Shown piece by piece: positions 11,642 through 19,967 of a stretch of 33,320 nt of DNA. Each line of letters begins with the position of its first letter. Position 1 is the stretch's first letter. Position numbers and translations under genes: made by a program. The notes beneath the pieces were generated by a model that was given only the letters and a program-made list of their open reading frames with translations, was not told the DNA's origin and searched no databases. Source of the DNA: a bacterium (GTDB lineage Bacteria; Patescibacteriota; Minisyncoccia; Phycocordibacterales; UBA918); the NCBI GenBank assembly GCA_002710785.1, contig PAMC01000006.1, positions 1-33,320 of the forward strand. The letters run 5' to 3'.

Positions 11642-14447
11642 GCACAATACTGCCTTTCGCGTACTTGCGGCGCTGATGATCTTTGTGTACGCAGCGTGGC
11701 TCACACCAGGTGTAGTGGCCGCCAACGAGCCACCGATTGAAGAACCTGAACCGGTGGTGGCGGAGATTCTTGAGACTGAAACCGCTGAGCCGTCGAAAAC
11801 AGAGACTGGTGGCGGTGGAGACATTGAAACCGGCGACGCAGTCAGTGAGACAACACTCGAATCAAACCTCAACTACACCGAGACCGAAACAGCAACCAGC
11901 AGCGCGGGGGGATCGAGCGATGCCGAAGTAGAAGATGCGTCTGTCGAAACCACCGAACCGTCTGCTTCCACAACAGAAACTATCGCCACAGAGAATGGTT
12001 CAAGTACGGCGTCTACTACCCCTGCCCACGGCACAACCACAATCGCAATTGAAAACGCGGCCACCTCTACCACCAACGCCACAACAACCGCTAACAGTGG
12101 CGGCAACACGGCGGTGGGTGCAGACGGCAGCATCACCACCGGTGACGCAGTCGCCTACGTAGATGTTGTGAATGTGGTAAACACCAACATCACCGACTCC
12201 ACCGGGCTGATGGACTTTATCCATAACACCCTGGGACACCAAAACATTGACCTGCGAAACGACTTCGTCAGTACATTCGTTGACACCAACACGGCTGAGA
12301 GTACTTCTCCGTGCGGCGTGACTGTGTGTGGCGACACCGCAGTGCACGCCACAAACACCGCGGTCATCACCAACGACATTGTAGTCACCGCCAATAGTGG
12401 CGGTAACCAGGTGGGTGCAGACGGCAGCATCACCACTGGTGACGCGTACGCGAGCGCGAACATCATTAACGTTGCCAACACTAACATCACCGATTCTAAC
12501 TACCTGCTCTTGGTGTTTAATAACTTTAATGATCTCTCAGGCGATATTGTGCTGCCGAGCAGCTCCTTCTTTGCTGATATATTTGCTGGCCCACACGGTG
12601 GCACTCAAGCTGTAACCACTAGCAACGACGCAACGGTCACTAACGACGTAGCGGTTGGTGCGCATACCGGCGACAACAGTACTGAGAGTGGCACCGTGGT
12701 GACCGGCAGTAGTATCGCTACCGCAAACGTACTCAACCAGCTCAATACTAACCTTGTTAACACCAGCTCATTCTCAATGCTCATCCGGGTCCACGGCGAG
12801 TGGAGCGGCGACATTTACGGCCTCCCCGAAGGTATGAGCTGGGAGCAAACGAGCGACGGTGTCCGCGTCTACAGCACTAGTGGTGGAAGTGGTAGTGGTG
12901 GTGGTTCACACAGCTACACCAACCAAGCAACCATTAGCAACGACGTTGAGGTGTACGCACTCACCGGCGACAACCGCGCCGGCAACAACGGGAGCATTAC
13001 GACCGGTGACGCGGTGGCCGATGCCAACATCATCAATATCGCTAACACCAATGTGGTAAGTAGCAACTGGTCAAATCTTATCTTCTCTATCTACGGAGAT
13101 TGGAATGGCAATCTAAGCTTTGGTGCTACCGACTTGTGGCTCGGTGTACAAGCCGAGTCTGCGCGAACGCCACTCATGCCGGGTGATGAGGTGCGCTACA
13201 CCTACACCGTCTTCAACATGGGTGATGTGACTGCCCGCGACGTAATGCTCAACATCCAAACCGAGCTCGACAGCTTGCAGTTCACCTCTGGCACTGCACT
13301 AACCGGGGCAACCAGTACGTACACCCGCCAGTGGAACGTGCCTGACTTAGCTCCTGGCGAAACGTACGAGTTTACCGCGCCAGCAAGCATTCACGCCGGA
13401 CTGCCAAGTGACGTGCAGTCAGCGGTACCACTCTACGCCCACGTCTACTCAAGCGGTGTCGATGCCGACCCAGGCAACAATAGCGACGATATTATCGTCT
13501 ACGTTGGAGAAACGCGCAGCAATGACGCCAACTATAGCCCGCGCTTCCCTGCTAAGCTCACAGTGACGAAAACAGCCACAGCAGCTACTGCGCAGATCGG
13601 CGACACAATCGACTACACCATCACCATCCATAACCGCGGCGGCCAACTCTTTGAGGCGCTCTTAGTTGATACGCTCCGCGATAGTGCTGGTACCATTCTC
13701 AACGAGCAGGTATGGCCACTGGACACTATCCGCAACGACGACACCATTACCGTGGAGTACAGCATTGTTCTTGACGGTACTACCAACAACACTGAACTCA
13801 CAAACGAGGCACAGGTGGTCGGCTTTCATGGCAGCACAGTGCGCAAGTACCAGGTCGCGTACGAATCTGAAATTGCGTCACACACCCTTACTGTGGGTGA
13901 ACCGGAGGCCCGCGTGCTTGGCGCTAGTACCACCTGCACGCCGTACCTCACCACCTACCTGCGCTATGGTGCCGCCAACGACGCTACTGACACTGAGCGA
14001 CTTAACGCCTTCTTACAAGTGTATACCGACGAGCAGCTTGAAGTTACTGATCAATTTACGGCTGCAACCGAACGAGCTGTGCGCCAATTCCAAGCCGAGC
14101 AGGCTGCGGAGGTGCTGGCTCCGTGGGGAATTGCCGGGCCAACTGGCTACGTCTACTACACCACGCAAAAGCGAATCAACGAGATTATGTGTGAGGGTAC
14201 GGTCGCTTTCCCGCTCAGCAGTGTGCAGCTACAAGAAATTGCCTGGTACCGCAACCAGCGCCCAACTATCGCGAGCAACACTGGCGGCAACCCAACACCC
14301 GAAGCGTCAGTAGCACAAACTAACGTACGCGACGAAAACCAAACCCAGTGGCCGCTAGCACTGCCAAGCAGCAGCCTCCTTGGCGTTTGGCAAAACCGGG
14401 TGGAATCACTGGCCAAGCGAGTGCGCGACAGCCTTTCAATCCGCTAG
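11622..14447 (+). CDS. Large secreted repeat protein with DUF11-like and PG-binding domains
   Basis: A signal peptide (residues 1-35, ending VVAANEPP) leads to an acidic Thr/Glu-rich region. Four repeat modules follow at about 142-196, 244-294, 332-393 and 432-497, built on ND-VVTANSGGN, GSITTGDA and N-VNTNITDS. Two DUF11-like beta domains run at about 505-627 and 644-760 (MPGDEVRYTYTVFNMGD and AQIGDTIDYTITIHNRGG). A region at about 770-860 (LRYGAAND, VRQFQAEQ, PTGYVYYTTQKRINEI) matches a peptidoglycan-binding-1 fold and has a Cys pair (772, 857). It likely anchors a fibre to the wall. There is no SD; the ATG overlaps the end of the previous gene. The 941-aa product is the longest in the window. 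Confidence 0.85.
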   Translation: MFYVFNKHNTAFRVLAALMIFVYAAWLTPGVVAANEPPIEEPEPVVAEILETETAEPSKTETGGGGDIETGDAVSETTLESNLNYTETETATSSAGGSSDAEVEDASVETTEPSASTTETIATENGSSTASTTPAHGTTTIAIENAATSTTNATTTANSGGNTAVGADGSITTGDAVAYVDVVNVVNTNITDSTGLMDFIHNTLGHQNIDLRNDFVSTFVDTNTAESTSPCGVTVCGDTAVHATNTAVITNDIVVTANSGGNQVGADGSITTGDAYASANIINVANTNITDSNYLLLVFNNFNDLSGDIVLPSSSFFADIFAGPHGGTQAVTTSNDATVTNDVAVGAHTGDNSTESGTVVTGSSIATANVLNQLNTNLVNTSSFSMLIRVHGEWSGDIYGLPEGMSWEQTSDGVRVYSTSGGSGSGGGSHSYTNQATISNDVEVYALTGDNRAGNNGSITTGDAVADANIINIANTNVVSSNWSNLIFSIYGDWNGNLSFGATDLWLGVQAESARTPLMPGDEVRYTYTVFNMGDVTARDVMLNIQTELDSLQFTSGTALTGATSTYTRQWNVPDLAPGETYEFTAPASIHAGLPSDVQSAVPLYAHVYSSGVDADPGNNSDDIIVYVGETRSNDANYSPRFPAKLTVTKTATAATAQIGDTIDYTITIHNRGGQLFEALLVDTLRDSAGTILNEQVWPLDTIRNDDTITVEYSIVLDGTTNNTELTNEAQVVGFHGSTVRKYQVAYESEIASHTLTVGEPEARVLGASTTCTPYLTTYLRYGAANDATDTERLNAFLQVYTDEQLEVTDQFTAATERAVRQFQAEQAAEVLAPWGIAGPTGYVYYTTQKRINEIMCEGTVAFPLSSVQLQEIAWYRNQRPTIASNTGGNPTPEASVAQTNVRDENQTQWPLALPSSSLLGVWQNRVESLAKRVRDSLSIR

Positions 14448-14516
14448 TAGTAATTGCCTCGCGAAGAACGCAGCAAACCTTTAAATGGCTACGCAGTCGT
14501 GCTACGATGGCACTCT

Positions 14517-16754
14517 ATGAGCGAGGAGCAAAAACAACCAGAAAAACAGGATATTCCTGAAGTTTTTCTGAGTCCGTACAACCCCAAAGAACACGAAGAT
14601 GCGCTCTACCACATGTGGGAAGAGAGTGGCTATTTTAACCCCGACGTGTGTATCGAAAAAGGTGTCACTGCACCCGACGCGGAGCCGTTTTCGATGGTGC
14701 TCCCGCCCCCAAACGTAACCGGCACGCTCCACATGGGTCATGCCGCAATGCTGGCTGTAGAAGACATCCTTACCCGGTACAACCGTATGCTCGGGAAGCG
14801 CACGCTGTGGATCCCCGGGACCGACTCTGCCGCCATGGCTACGCAGAGTAAGGTTGAAGGTCTCATCTACAAAGAAGAGAAGAAGCGTCGCGACGAGATT
14901 GGTCGTGAGGAACTTTTAAAACGTATTAATGCTTTTGCTGAAGAGAGCAAAGACACCATCATTGGCCAGACCAAGAAAATGGGCTCGAGTCTCGATTGGA
15001 GCCGCTATGCCTTTACGCTTGATGAAACCCGCTACAACGCGGTCATGGAGGCCTTTGTTCGTATGTACAATGACGGACTTATTTACCGCGGTGCCCGCAG
15101 CGTGAACTGGGACCCAGCCATGCAGACAACGGTGTCTGACGACGAGGTCGTCTACGAAGAAAAGAACAGTCCCTTCTACTATTTTAAGTACGGCCCGTTC
15201 ACGATTGGCACGGTGCGCCCGGAGACTAAGTTTGGCGACAAGTACGTGGTGATGCACCCCGACGACAAGCGCTACGCCGAGTACGAACATGGCCAGCAAA
15301 TTGATGTTGAGTGGATCAACGGTCCGATTACCGCCACCATTATTAAAGACGAAGCAGCCGACCCGGAGATGGGCTCGGGCGTCATGACTATCACCCCGTG
15401 GCACAGTGCTGTCGACTTCGAGATCGCGCAGCGGCACAACCTCGATATAGAGCAAGTTATTGATGAGCGGGGGTGCCTGATGGAAATTGCTGGTGAGTTT
15501 GCCGGCATGCACATCAAAAAAGCCCGGCCGGCCATTATTGAGAAAATGCAAGCCAAGGGACTCATCGAGAAAGTTGATGAGAGCTACACACACAACGTCG
15601 CCACCAACGAACGCGGCGGTGGCATGATCGAGCCGCAAATTAAAGAGCAATGGTTTATTGCGGTCAATAAAGAGTTTGCCATGGGGCACTCAGAGGTTCC
15701 GGGCGTGGCTGAAGGTGACACGGTAACCTTAAAAGAACTCATGATTAAAACCGTCGAATCTGGCGGTACCGAGATCTTCCCTGAGCGCTTCAAACGGGTG
15801 TACTACAACTGGATTAATAACCTGCACGATTGGTGTATCTCGAGGCAGATTTGGTACGGGCACCGCATTCCAGCTTGGTTTAAAAACAGCGAAGTGAAAG
15901 TGCAGGTAGAGAGCCCTGGCGCTGGCTGGGAGCAAGACCCAGACACACTCGACACCTGGTTCTCGAGTGGGTTATGGACGATGTCGACTCTCGGCTGGCC
16001 AGCGGCAACCGACGATTTTGCCACCTACCACCCAACGACAGTCCTCGAGACTGGTTACGACATTATCTTCTTTTGGGTGGCGCGCATGATTCTCATGACC
16101 ACCTACTTAACCGGCCAGGTACCTTTTAAAAACGTCTACCTCCACGGCCTCGTTCGAGACAAAAGCGGCAAAAAGATGAGCAAGAGCCTCGGCAACGTTA
16201 TTAACCCGCTCGACATGATTGAACAGTTCGGTGCCGATGCTACCCGCCTCTCGCTGATTGTTGGTGCGGCACCCGGCAACGATATGCCGCTCGGCGAAGA
16301 CAAGGTGCGGGCGTACAAAAAGTTTGCTAACAAAATTTGGAACATCAGCCGTTTTATCTTGACCAGCGTCGCTGACGCCGAGCAAAGCGCCACACCAGTC
16401 CTGAGTGAGCGCGATCAGGAAATCTTGGCCGGACTGGCTCGCACTGTGACTGAAGTAAGTGCTGAGATTGATAGGTTTAACCTCTACATCGCCGCAGAGA
16501 AGTCCTACCACTATGTCTGGCACGAGCTGGCTGATGTAATTCTCGAAGAATCGAAAGATATTATTAACGGTGACGACGCAGCAGCCAAAGCGGCGCGACA
16601 ATACGTACTCACTCGTTGTCTCATCGACTCACTCAAGCTGCTCCACCCGTTTATGCCTTTCATTACCGAAGCCGTTTGGCAAGAACTGCCTGAGGAAATG
16701 CGTGACGCTGAACAGCTGATGGTTGCACCGTGGCCAGTTGCGAAAGCTGAGTAG
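14517..16754 (+). CDS. valS: Valyl-tRNA synthetase, short form
   Basis: Charges tRNA-Val with valine. The class I motifs are clear: PPPNVTGTLHMGH (residues 63-75, HIGH motif as HMGH) and KMSKS (553-557). RPETKFGDKYVV and TITPWHSAVDFE mark the editing domain. DLDTW-type DTLDTWFSSGLW precedes the second half, and an anticodon-binding helical domain ends LMVAPWP. At 745 aa it lacks the C-terminal coiled-coil arm of most bacterial ValRS (about 860-950 aa). The usual PGTDHAGIATQ near the active site reads PGTDSAAMATQ. The start at MSEEQ is chosen over an upstream one because TACGAT lies 8 nt before it, which suggests a leaderless mRNA. Confidence 0.96.
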   Translation: MSEEQKQPEKQDIPEVFLSPYNPKEHEDALYHMWEESGYFNPDVCIEKGVTAPDAEPFSMVLPPPNVTGTLHMGHAAMLAVEDILTRYNRMLGKRTLWIPGTDSAAMATQSKVEGLIYKEEKKRRDEIGREELLKRINAFAEESKDTIIGQTKKMGSSLDWSRYAFTLDETRYNAVMEAFVRMYNDGLIYRGARSVNWDPAMQTTVSDDEVVYEEKNSPFYYFKYGPFTIGTVRPETKFGDKYVVMHPDDKRYAEYEHGQQIDVEWINGPITATIIKDEAADPEMGSGVMTITPWHSAVDFEIAQRHNLDIEQVIDERGCLMEIAGEFAGMHIKKARPAIIEKMQAKGLIEKVDESYTHNVATNERGGGMIEPQIKEQWFIAVNKEFAMGHSEVPGVAEGDTVTLKELMIKTVESGGTEIFPERFKRVYYNWINNLHDWCISRQIWYGHRIPAWFKNSEVKVQVESPGAGWEQDPDTLDTWFSSGLWTMSTLGWPAATDDFATYHPTTVLETGYDIIFFWVARMILMTTYLTGQVPFKNVYLHGLVRDKSGKKMSKSLGNVINPLDMIEQFGADATRLSLIVGAAPGNDMPLGEDKVRAYKKFANKIWNISRFILTSVADAEQSATPVLSERDQEILAGLARTVTEVSAEIDRFNLYIAAEKSYHYVWHELADVILEESKDIINGDDAAAKAARQYVLTRCLIDSLKLLHPFMPFITEAVWQELPEEMRDAEQLMVAPWPVAKAE

Positions 16755-16797
16755 TTTGGTAAGTTGGGGTTAGGCGAGAAACATCAAGGTAAGACTG

Positions 16798-17022
16798 ATG
16801 GAAATTAAACAATTCAACGTTTGCCCCACAACTCTGGCTGTAAGATGTGTTGTAGGTACTAAGACGCTCGAAGGAACTCTCCGAAAGCGTCAACCAGCAC
16901 CAGACGGTTATATTCTGGTAATTGACCTGGGAAAAGAGTCGCCAAACCTAGTCCTGCATGAACCAGTTTGTCAAAAGGGTCGAGGGCACGTCACACATCA
17001 ACCGAATTTGGGCGCTCAGTAG
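16798..17022 (+). CDS. Hypothetical 74-aa protein
   Basis: The ATG is preceded by AAGGTAAG, a modest SD. The product looks real: a globular pattern of short beta strands (TLAVRCVVGTKTLEGTLRKR, then GYILVIDLGKESPNLVLHEP) and two central Cys plus one near the end, with a His/Gln-rich tail. Its stop lies in the loop of a terminator (17009-17038), as expected for a small independent gene. No family was recognised and there is no membrane segment. The gene sits 43 nt past valS on the same strand and may be read from it. Confidence 0.6.
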   Translation: MEIKQFNVCPTTLAVRCVVGTKTLEGTLRKRQPAPDGYILVIDLGKESPNLVLHEPVCQKGRGHVTHQPNLGAQ

Positions 17023-17038
17023 CGCGCCTTTTTCTTTT
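17009..17038 (+). terminator. Terminator after the 74-aa gene
   Basis: GGGCGC pairs with GCGC and GCC around the loop TCAGTA that contains the TAG stop, followed by TTTTTCTTTT. It probably also ends the valS transcript. Confidence 0.75.
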
Positions 17039-17069
17039 GCCCGGAGGCAGCCAACGGCCGTCTCCGGGC
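17039..17069. other. 8-bp hairpin before the small ORF and PrsW gene
   Basis: GCCCGGAG (17039-17046) pairs with CTCCGGGC (17062-17069), with inner GGC/GCC. A TAAAAT box follows at about 17074-17079 and may be the -10 for the unit at 17133-17932. A CCCAC/GTGGG pairing lies just after. Confidence 0.4.
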
Positions 17070-17132
17070 CTGGTAAAATAAAACGTAAATGGATCCCACC
17101 ACTACTTTGTTGCAGTGGGCACCATAGCACAT

Positions 17133-17216
17133 ATGAAACGTAGCATCTGGTCGAAACAAATTACCAATACTGGCGTAACGGCGCGCGCGTCAGCTTTGCT
17201 GGCAGCGACAAAGTAA
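17133..17216 (+). CDS. Possible 27-aa peptide ahead of the PrsW gene
   Basis: ATG 17133 opens a 27-codon frame (MKRSIWSKQITNTGV...) that ends 8 nt before the PrsW start. The N-terminus is basic and the rest Ala/Thr-rich. There is no SD. The short gap suggests coupling to the next gene or a leader peptide, but coding status is uncertain. Confidence 0.25.
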   Translation: MKRSIWSKQITNTGVTARASALLAATK

Positions 17217-17224
17217 GGGTCGGG

Positions 17225-17932
17225 ATGGAATCGACGAACTTTGCCATTGCTTTTGTGGCTGGACTGGTGCCGACGTTGTTCTGGCTCTGGTTTTGGTTGC
17301 GTGAAGATCGTGAGCGTCCCGAGCCGTGGGGGCTGATCATCCTGGCATTCTTAGCTGGTATGGCGGTGGTACCGATTGCGCTACCGCTGCAGCGTGTCGC
17401 ACTCGACCTCTACAGCGGCAACAACCTGGTGTTGGCATGGGTGGTCATTGAAGAGGTTCTTAAATACGTCGCAGCTTTAGCGGTTATTTTTTGGCATAAG
17501 GCAGTTAATGAGCCAATTGATCTCATTATTTACCTGATTGTCATTGCCCTTGGCTTCTCTGCGCTTGAGAACGCGCTCTTCATCTTTAATCCGCTCATGG
17601 CTGGGGAGATACAAGAAATGCTCTTAACCAGCAAGTTTCGCTTCTTAGGTGCAACTCTGCTCCACGTCTTGGCGTCAGCGAGCATTGGTGTGTGTTTAGC
17701 TTTAGTATACTACCGATCAAATATCATCAAGCTGGTAGCTGGTACCATGGGTACGGGCATCGCGATTGTGTTACACGCGCTCTTTAATTTTTTTGTCATG
17801 GACGCCAATGGCGAGAGCATCTTGGCAGTATTCTTGTTCGTTTGGTTTGGTATAATCGTCCTCTTTTTGTTGTTTGAGCGCATCAAAATCTTAGAAGCAC
17901 GGCACTACGCCGCTCCTCCACACCGGTACTAA
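17225..17932 (+). CDS. PrsW-family intramembrane metalloprotease
   Basis: An integral membrane protein with about seven or eight helices. The four PrsW motifs are all present: EEVLK (residues 76-80), FSALEN (111-116), LLHVLAS (145-151, His 147) and LHALFNF (183-189, His 184 and Asn 188). These residues form the zinc site of the family, which cleaves anti-sigma factors in Bacillus. The substrate here is unknown. The 235 aa are normal length. AAGGG lies 8 nt before the ATG as a moderate SD. Neighbours are valS and a heat-shock gene, so a role in envelope or protein stress is possible. Confidence 0.93.
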   Translation: MESTNFAIAFVAGLVPTLFWLWFWLREDRERPEPWGLIILAFLAGMAVVPIALPLQRVALDLYSGNNLVLAWVVIEEVLKYVAALAVIFWHKAVNEPIDLIIYLIVIALGFSALENALFIFNPLMAGEIQEMLLTSKFRFLGATLLHVLASASIGVCLALVYYRSNIIKLVAGTMGTGIAIVLHALFNFFVMDANGESILAVFLFVWFGIIVLFLLFERIKILEARHYAAPPHRY

Positions 17933-17993
17933 CTACTCATAGTTATTCGCATAAAATGGTCAGCTGATTGGCCACAAGTGGTATACTGCAAGT

Positions 17994-18509
17994 ATGAAAA
18001 AACCGACGTTTTTAGAGCGTTTAACTGGTTCGGTTAACGTTGACGCCTACGACGAGGTGCTCGATAGCGACGAGTACCACGAGGAGACGCCGCATGAAGA
18101 GAGCACTGAGGACTTTGCCGAAGATTCCGAATGGCACGGCAACCAAGGGCCAGACGACGGAGACCCTCAAGAGGGTGAGCTGCCGGTCGATATGTACCAA
18201 ACAGGTGACGATGTTGTCATTCGTGCCCTTATCGCCGGTGTGTCTCCTGAAGATTTGGATATTTCAATTACCCGCGACATGGTAACCATTAAAGGCGCAC
18301 GGGAAGAAATGCAAGAAGCAGCCGACAACGATTACTACCACCGGGAGCTTTTCTGGGGATCGTTCGCCCGCACGCTGCTGCTGCCCGAAGAAGTGCTGAT
18401 TGACGAAGCTGAAGCGCAAGAAAAACACGGCCTGCTCGAAATCCGCTTACCGAAAGTCGACAAGAACCGCAGTACTAAACTGGCGGTGAAAAGCCACGCC
18501 CACAAATAA
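17994..18509 (+). CDS. Hsp20 family small heat-shock protein
   Basis: An alpha-crystallin domain spans about residues 63-165 (LPVDMYQTGDDVVIRALIAGVSPEDLDISITRD, read in parts: GDDVVIRALI then EDLDISIT) and ends LEIRLPKVDKNRS, which includes the usual I-x-I/L-type strand. It acts as an ATP-independent holdase oligomer in the cytoplasm. The N-terminal 60 residues are strongly acidic and His/Glu-rich, unlike the hydrophobic arm of most members. TATACT ends 6 nt before the ATG and there is no SD, so the mRNA looks leaderless. No CIRCE element was seen. Confidence 0.95.
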   Translation: MKKPTFLERLTGSVNVDAYDEVLDSDEYHEETPHEESTEDFAEDSEWHGNQGPDDGDPQEGELPVDMYQTGDDVVIRALIAGVSPEDLDISITRDMVTIKGAREEMQEAADNDYYHRELFWGSFARTLLLPEEVLIDEAEAQEKHGLLEIRLPKVDKNRSTKLAVKSHAHK

Positions 18510-18525
18510 AAAGTGATACTGCTTT

Positions 18526-19371
18526 CTAGGAGGCATTAAGTAACAGTCTGTACGCCGGCTCCTGCATAACGGCGTGGCCTGCACCGTACACCACAAGAAC
18601 TCGCTGACCCCTGAGCAACTCGTCAGAAATTCGCTTGATGATGTGTCGATCACGAAACGCTAAAGCTGTGCGGGTAATTTCGTTAAACACGGTTTGCTGC
18701 TCCCATCGGTTTGACCACGGAATTGGGTCGGTGTACTCAATTGCGCGATCAGCGTTATATAGATTTGGCTCTTGACTCAACACCGCGGCGGCGGTCTCGA
18801 GTGCTTGGTTGTAGGTAAAGGACACGTCACTCCAACTGGTCGCCTGCTCGAGGTATGAGAGAAACGGCGCTACGTACGCCACAAACGGCATGTTCTCTGC
18901 TCGGCGATGATACTGCCCCAGGAGGCGCAAGACATACCACGCGACGAGGGTCTCCCGGTCGTAGAAATGGAGCACCAGGTGACGCATCAACGCTGCGTCG
19001 CTCGGCTCAGGGCAAAACCACGGCACACCCTGCTCAAGCGCATGCTTAATGGTAAAAATCGATTCACCTCCCCGAGTAATGGCCTCTTGGCGGGTGAGTC
19101 CTGCAATAAAGCGCTCGGTGCCAGCAGCACCACTCATGCTCTGCACACCCTCTACCGCCACAACGTCTGGCTTAAAGCTATCAAAGTGTTCGGGAATAAT
19201 TGAAAACAGCTTGTCGTAAGGATCATTACTGTGCCGAGCACCTACAAACGTCAGAGCGTCTTCACCGCTACCGAGCGTGTAGAGATATGGAGTATCGTGT
19301 CGAGTTCGCGCATACTGCTCGGGAGTAAGTACAGCACTTAAAGCCCGCGCGACTCGCGTTTTCTTTCGCAT
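18526..19371 (-). CDS. TraB/PrgY/GumN-like protein
   Basis: The conserved start of the family is present as LTFVGARHSNDP (about residues 39-50, GxxH), followed by VVAVEG (70-75) and a C-terminal VVYGAGHAVMQEP (262-274) with the second GxxH. These mark the TraB/Tiki/GumN fold, a metal-dependent protease-like or peptide-inactivating family. There is no membrane segment or signal peptide. The target is unknown. TATAAT (19378-19383) lies exactly 6 nt before the ATG, and this -10 also forms part of the terminator of the upstream gene. It is convergent with Hsp20, with only 16 nt between their stops and no terminator. Confidence 0.85.
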   Translation of the reverse strand: MRKKTRVARALSAVLTPEQYARTRHDTPYLYTLGSGEDALTFVGARHSNDPYDKLFSIIPEHFDSFKPDVVAVEGVQSMSGAAGTERFIAGLTRQEAITRGGESIFTIKHALEQGVPWFCPEPSDAALMRHLVLHFYDRETLVAWYVLRLLGQYHRRAENMPFVAYVAPFLSYLEQATSWSDVSFTYNQALETAAAVLSQEPNLYNADRAIEYTDPIPWSNRWEQQTVFNEITRTALAFRDRHIIKRISDELLRGQRVLVVYGAGHAVMQEPAYRLLLNAS

Positions 19372-19377
19372 ATAAAA

Positions 19378-19422
19378 ATTATACCCCGCACCTCTTCCCG
19401 TGTTCGAAGAGGTGCGGGGTAT
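19378..19422 (-). terminator. Terminator fused to the -10 of the next gene
   Basis: A perfect 17-bp stem (19381-19397 with 19406-19422, 8-nt loop) ends the 58-aa gene. On the minus strand it runs into GGGGTATAATTTTTATATG, so the TATAAT of the next gene (19378-19383) consists of the end of the stem and the start of the T tract, 6 nt before its ATG. Terminator and promoter share the same bases. Confidence 0.8.
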
Positions 19423-19431
19423 TTGTGTTGA

Positions 19432-19608
19432 TTAGGCTGGTAATTCGTATACGGTCAGACCGATACGAATAGCCTTTTGTCCCACAAAGACTAAGCTGTC
19501 GACTACGGTACCGCTGGTGAAGTACTCAGCAATTTCATCAACCGTCTTACCTGCTCCGAAGAGCTGGCGAATGATCTCGTGTGGGCACGGGGTTTGTGCA
19601 TCAAACAT
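19432..19608 (-). CDS. Hypothetical 58-aa protein behind an attenuator-like leader
   Basis: ATG 19608 is chosen because GGAG lies 8 nt before it; a longer reading would run through a terminator hairpin. The protein starts MFDAQTPCPHEIIRQLFGAG, continues with KTVDEIAEYFTSG and ends in a small beta-rich part (VVDSLVFVGQKAIRIGLTVYEL). No family was recognised, and it has no membrane segment. Its transcript carries a 21-codon leader and three hairpins upstream (19644-19768), which suggests regulation by attenuation or processing. It ends in a strong terminator. Confidence 0.65.
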   Translation of the reverse strand: MFDAQTPCPHEIIRQLFGAGKTVDEIAEYFTSGTVVDSLVFVGQKAIRIGLTVYELPA

Positions 19609-19643
19609 TTGTGGCACTCCATCAAAGAACAATCTTTCTGAGA

Positions 19644-19740
19644 CAAACAAAACGTCCGCCTCAGAAGGCGGACGTCTTAGGAGTACACAAAACAACCACC
19701 TTCTAGTGCGGACTCGTGGTTGCGGAGCAGAACATGCTCC
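19644..19740 (-). promoter_or_regulatory. Three-hairpin leader with two terminators
   Basis: In transcript order: H1 GGAGCA-TGTTC-TGCTCC (19740-19724, inside the leader peptide), H2 CAACCAC/GTGGTTG (19722-19693) followed by TTTT, and H3, a perfect 10-bp stem ACGTCCGCCT-TCTG-AGGCGGACGT (19674-19652) followed by TTTTGTTTG. H2 begins within the last codons of the leader ORF, as in ribosome-controlled attenuators. The 58-aa gene starts 36 nt after the H3 T tract. Confidence 0.55.
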
Positions 19741-19768
19741 AGGTAGCGATGGTTCGCGTGTGTTTCAT
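19703..19768 (-). CDS. 21-aa leader peptide
   Basis: ATG 19768 is 6 nt after TACATT (19775-19780), the leaderless spacing seen at many genes here. The peptide MKHTRTIATWSMFCSATTSPH ends at TAG within H2 of the leader. Its content (Thr x5, Ser x3, His x2) shows no long run of one amino acid that would name a sensed amino acid. It could be a small gene with its own terminator instead. Confidence 0.45.
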   Translation of the reverse strand: MKHTRTIATWSMFCSATTSPH

Positions 19769-19893
19769 ACTTTTAATGTAGCACAGCTGCTGTATAAAAA
19801 CATGTCTAATCAACACTTAATATTTACCGTGAATATGCTATGATGTCGGTCACTCGCTCAGGTAAGAAAAGTTTGTCGGAGCGATGTTCACCT

Positions 19894-19967
19894 GCTCAGG
19901 TAGCTCAGTTGGTTAGAGCACTGGTCTGAAGAACCAGGTGTCGGCAGTTCGAATCTGCCCCTGAGCA
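19894..19967 (+). tRNA. tRNA-Phe (GAA)
   Basis: The acceptor GCTCAGG/CCTGAGC, D arm GCTC/GAGC, anticodon stem CTGGT/ACCAG with loop CTGAAGA (anticodon GAA) and the T arm with TTCGAAT all close. Discriminator A is followed by CAAC, so CCA is not encoded. TATGAT at 19839-19844 may be the -10, giving a leader of about 45 nt. That leader contains a copy of the tRNA's first nine bases, GCTCAGGTA, at 19856-19864. Confidence 0.97.

Noticed and set aside
11873-12490. Val/Ser-rich frames opposite the large repeat protein
   Set aside because: They arise from the repeated Asn/Thr/Gly codons of the real gene and show no signal or motif of their own.
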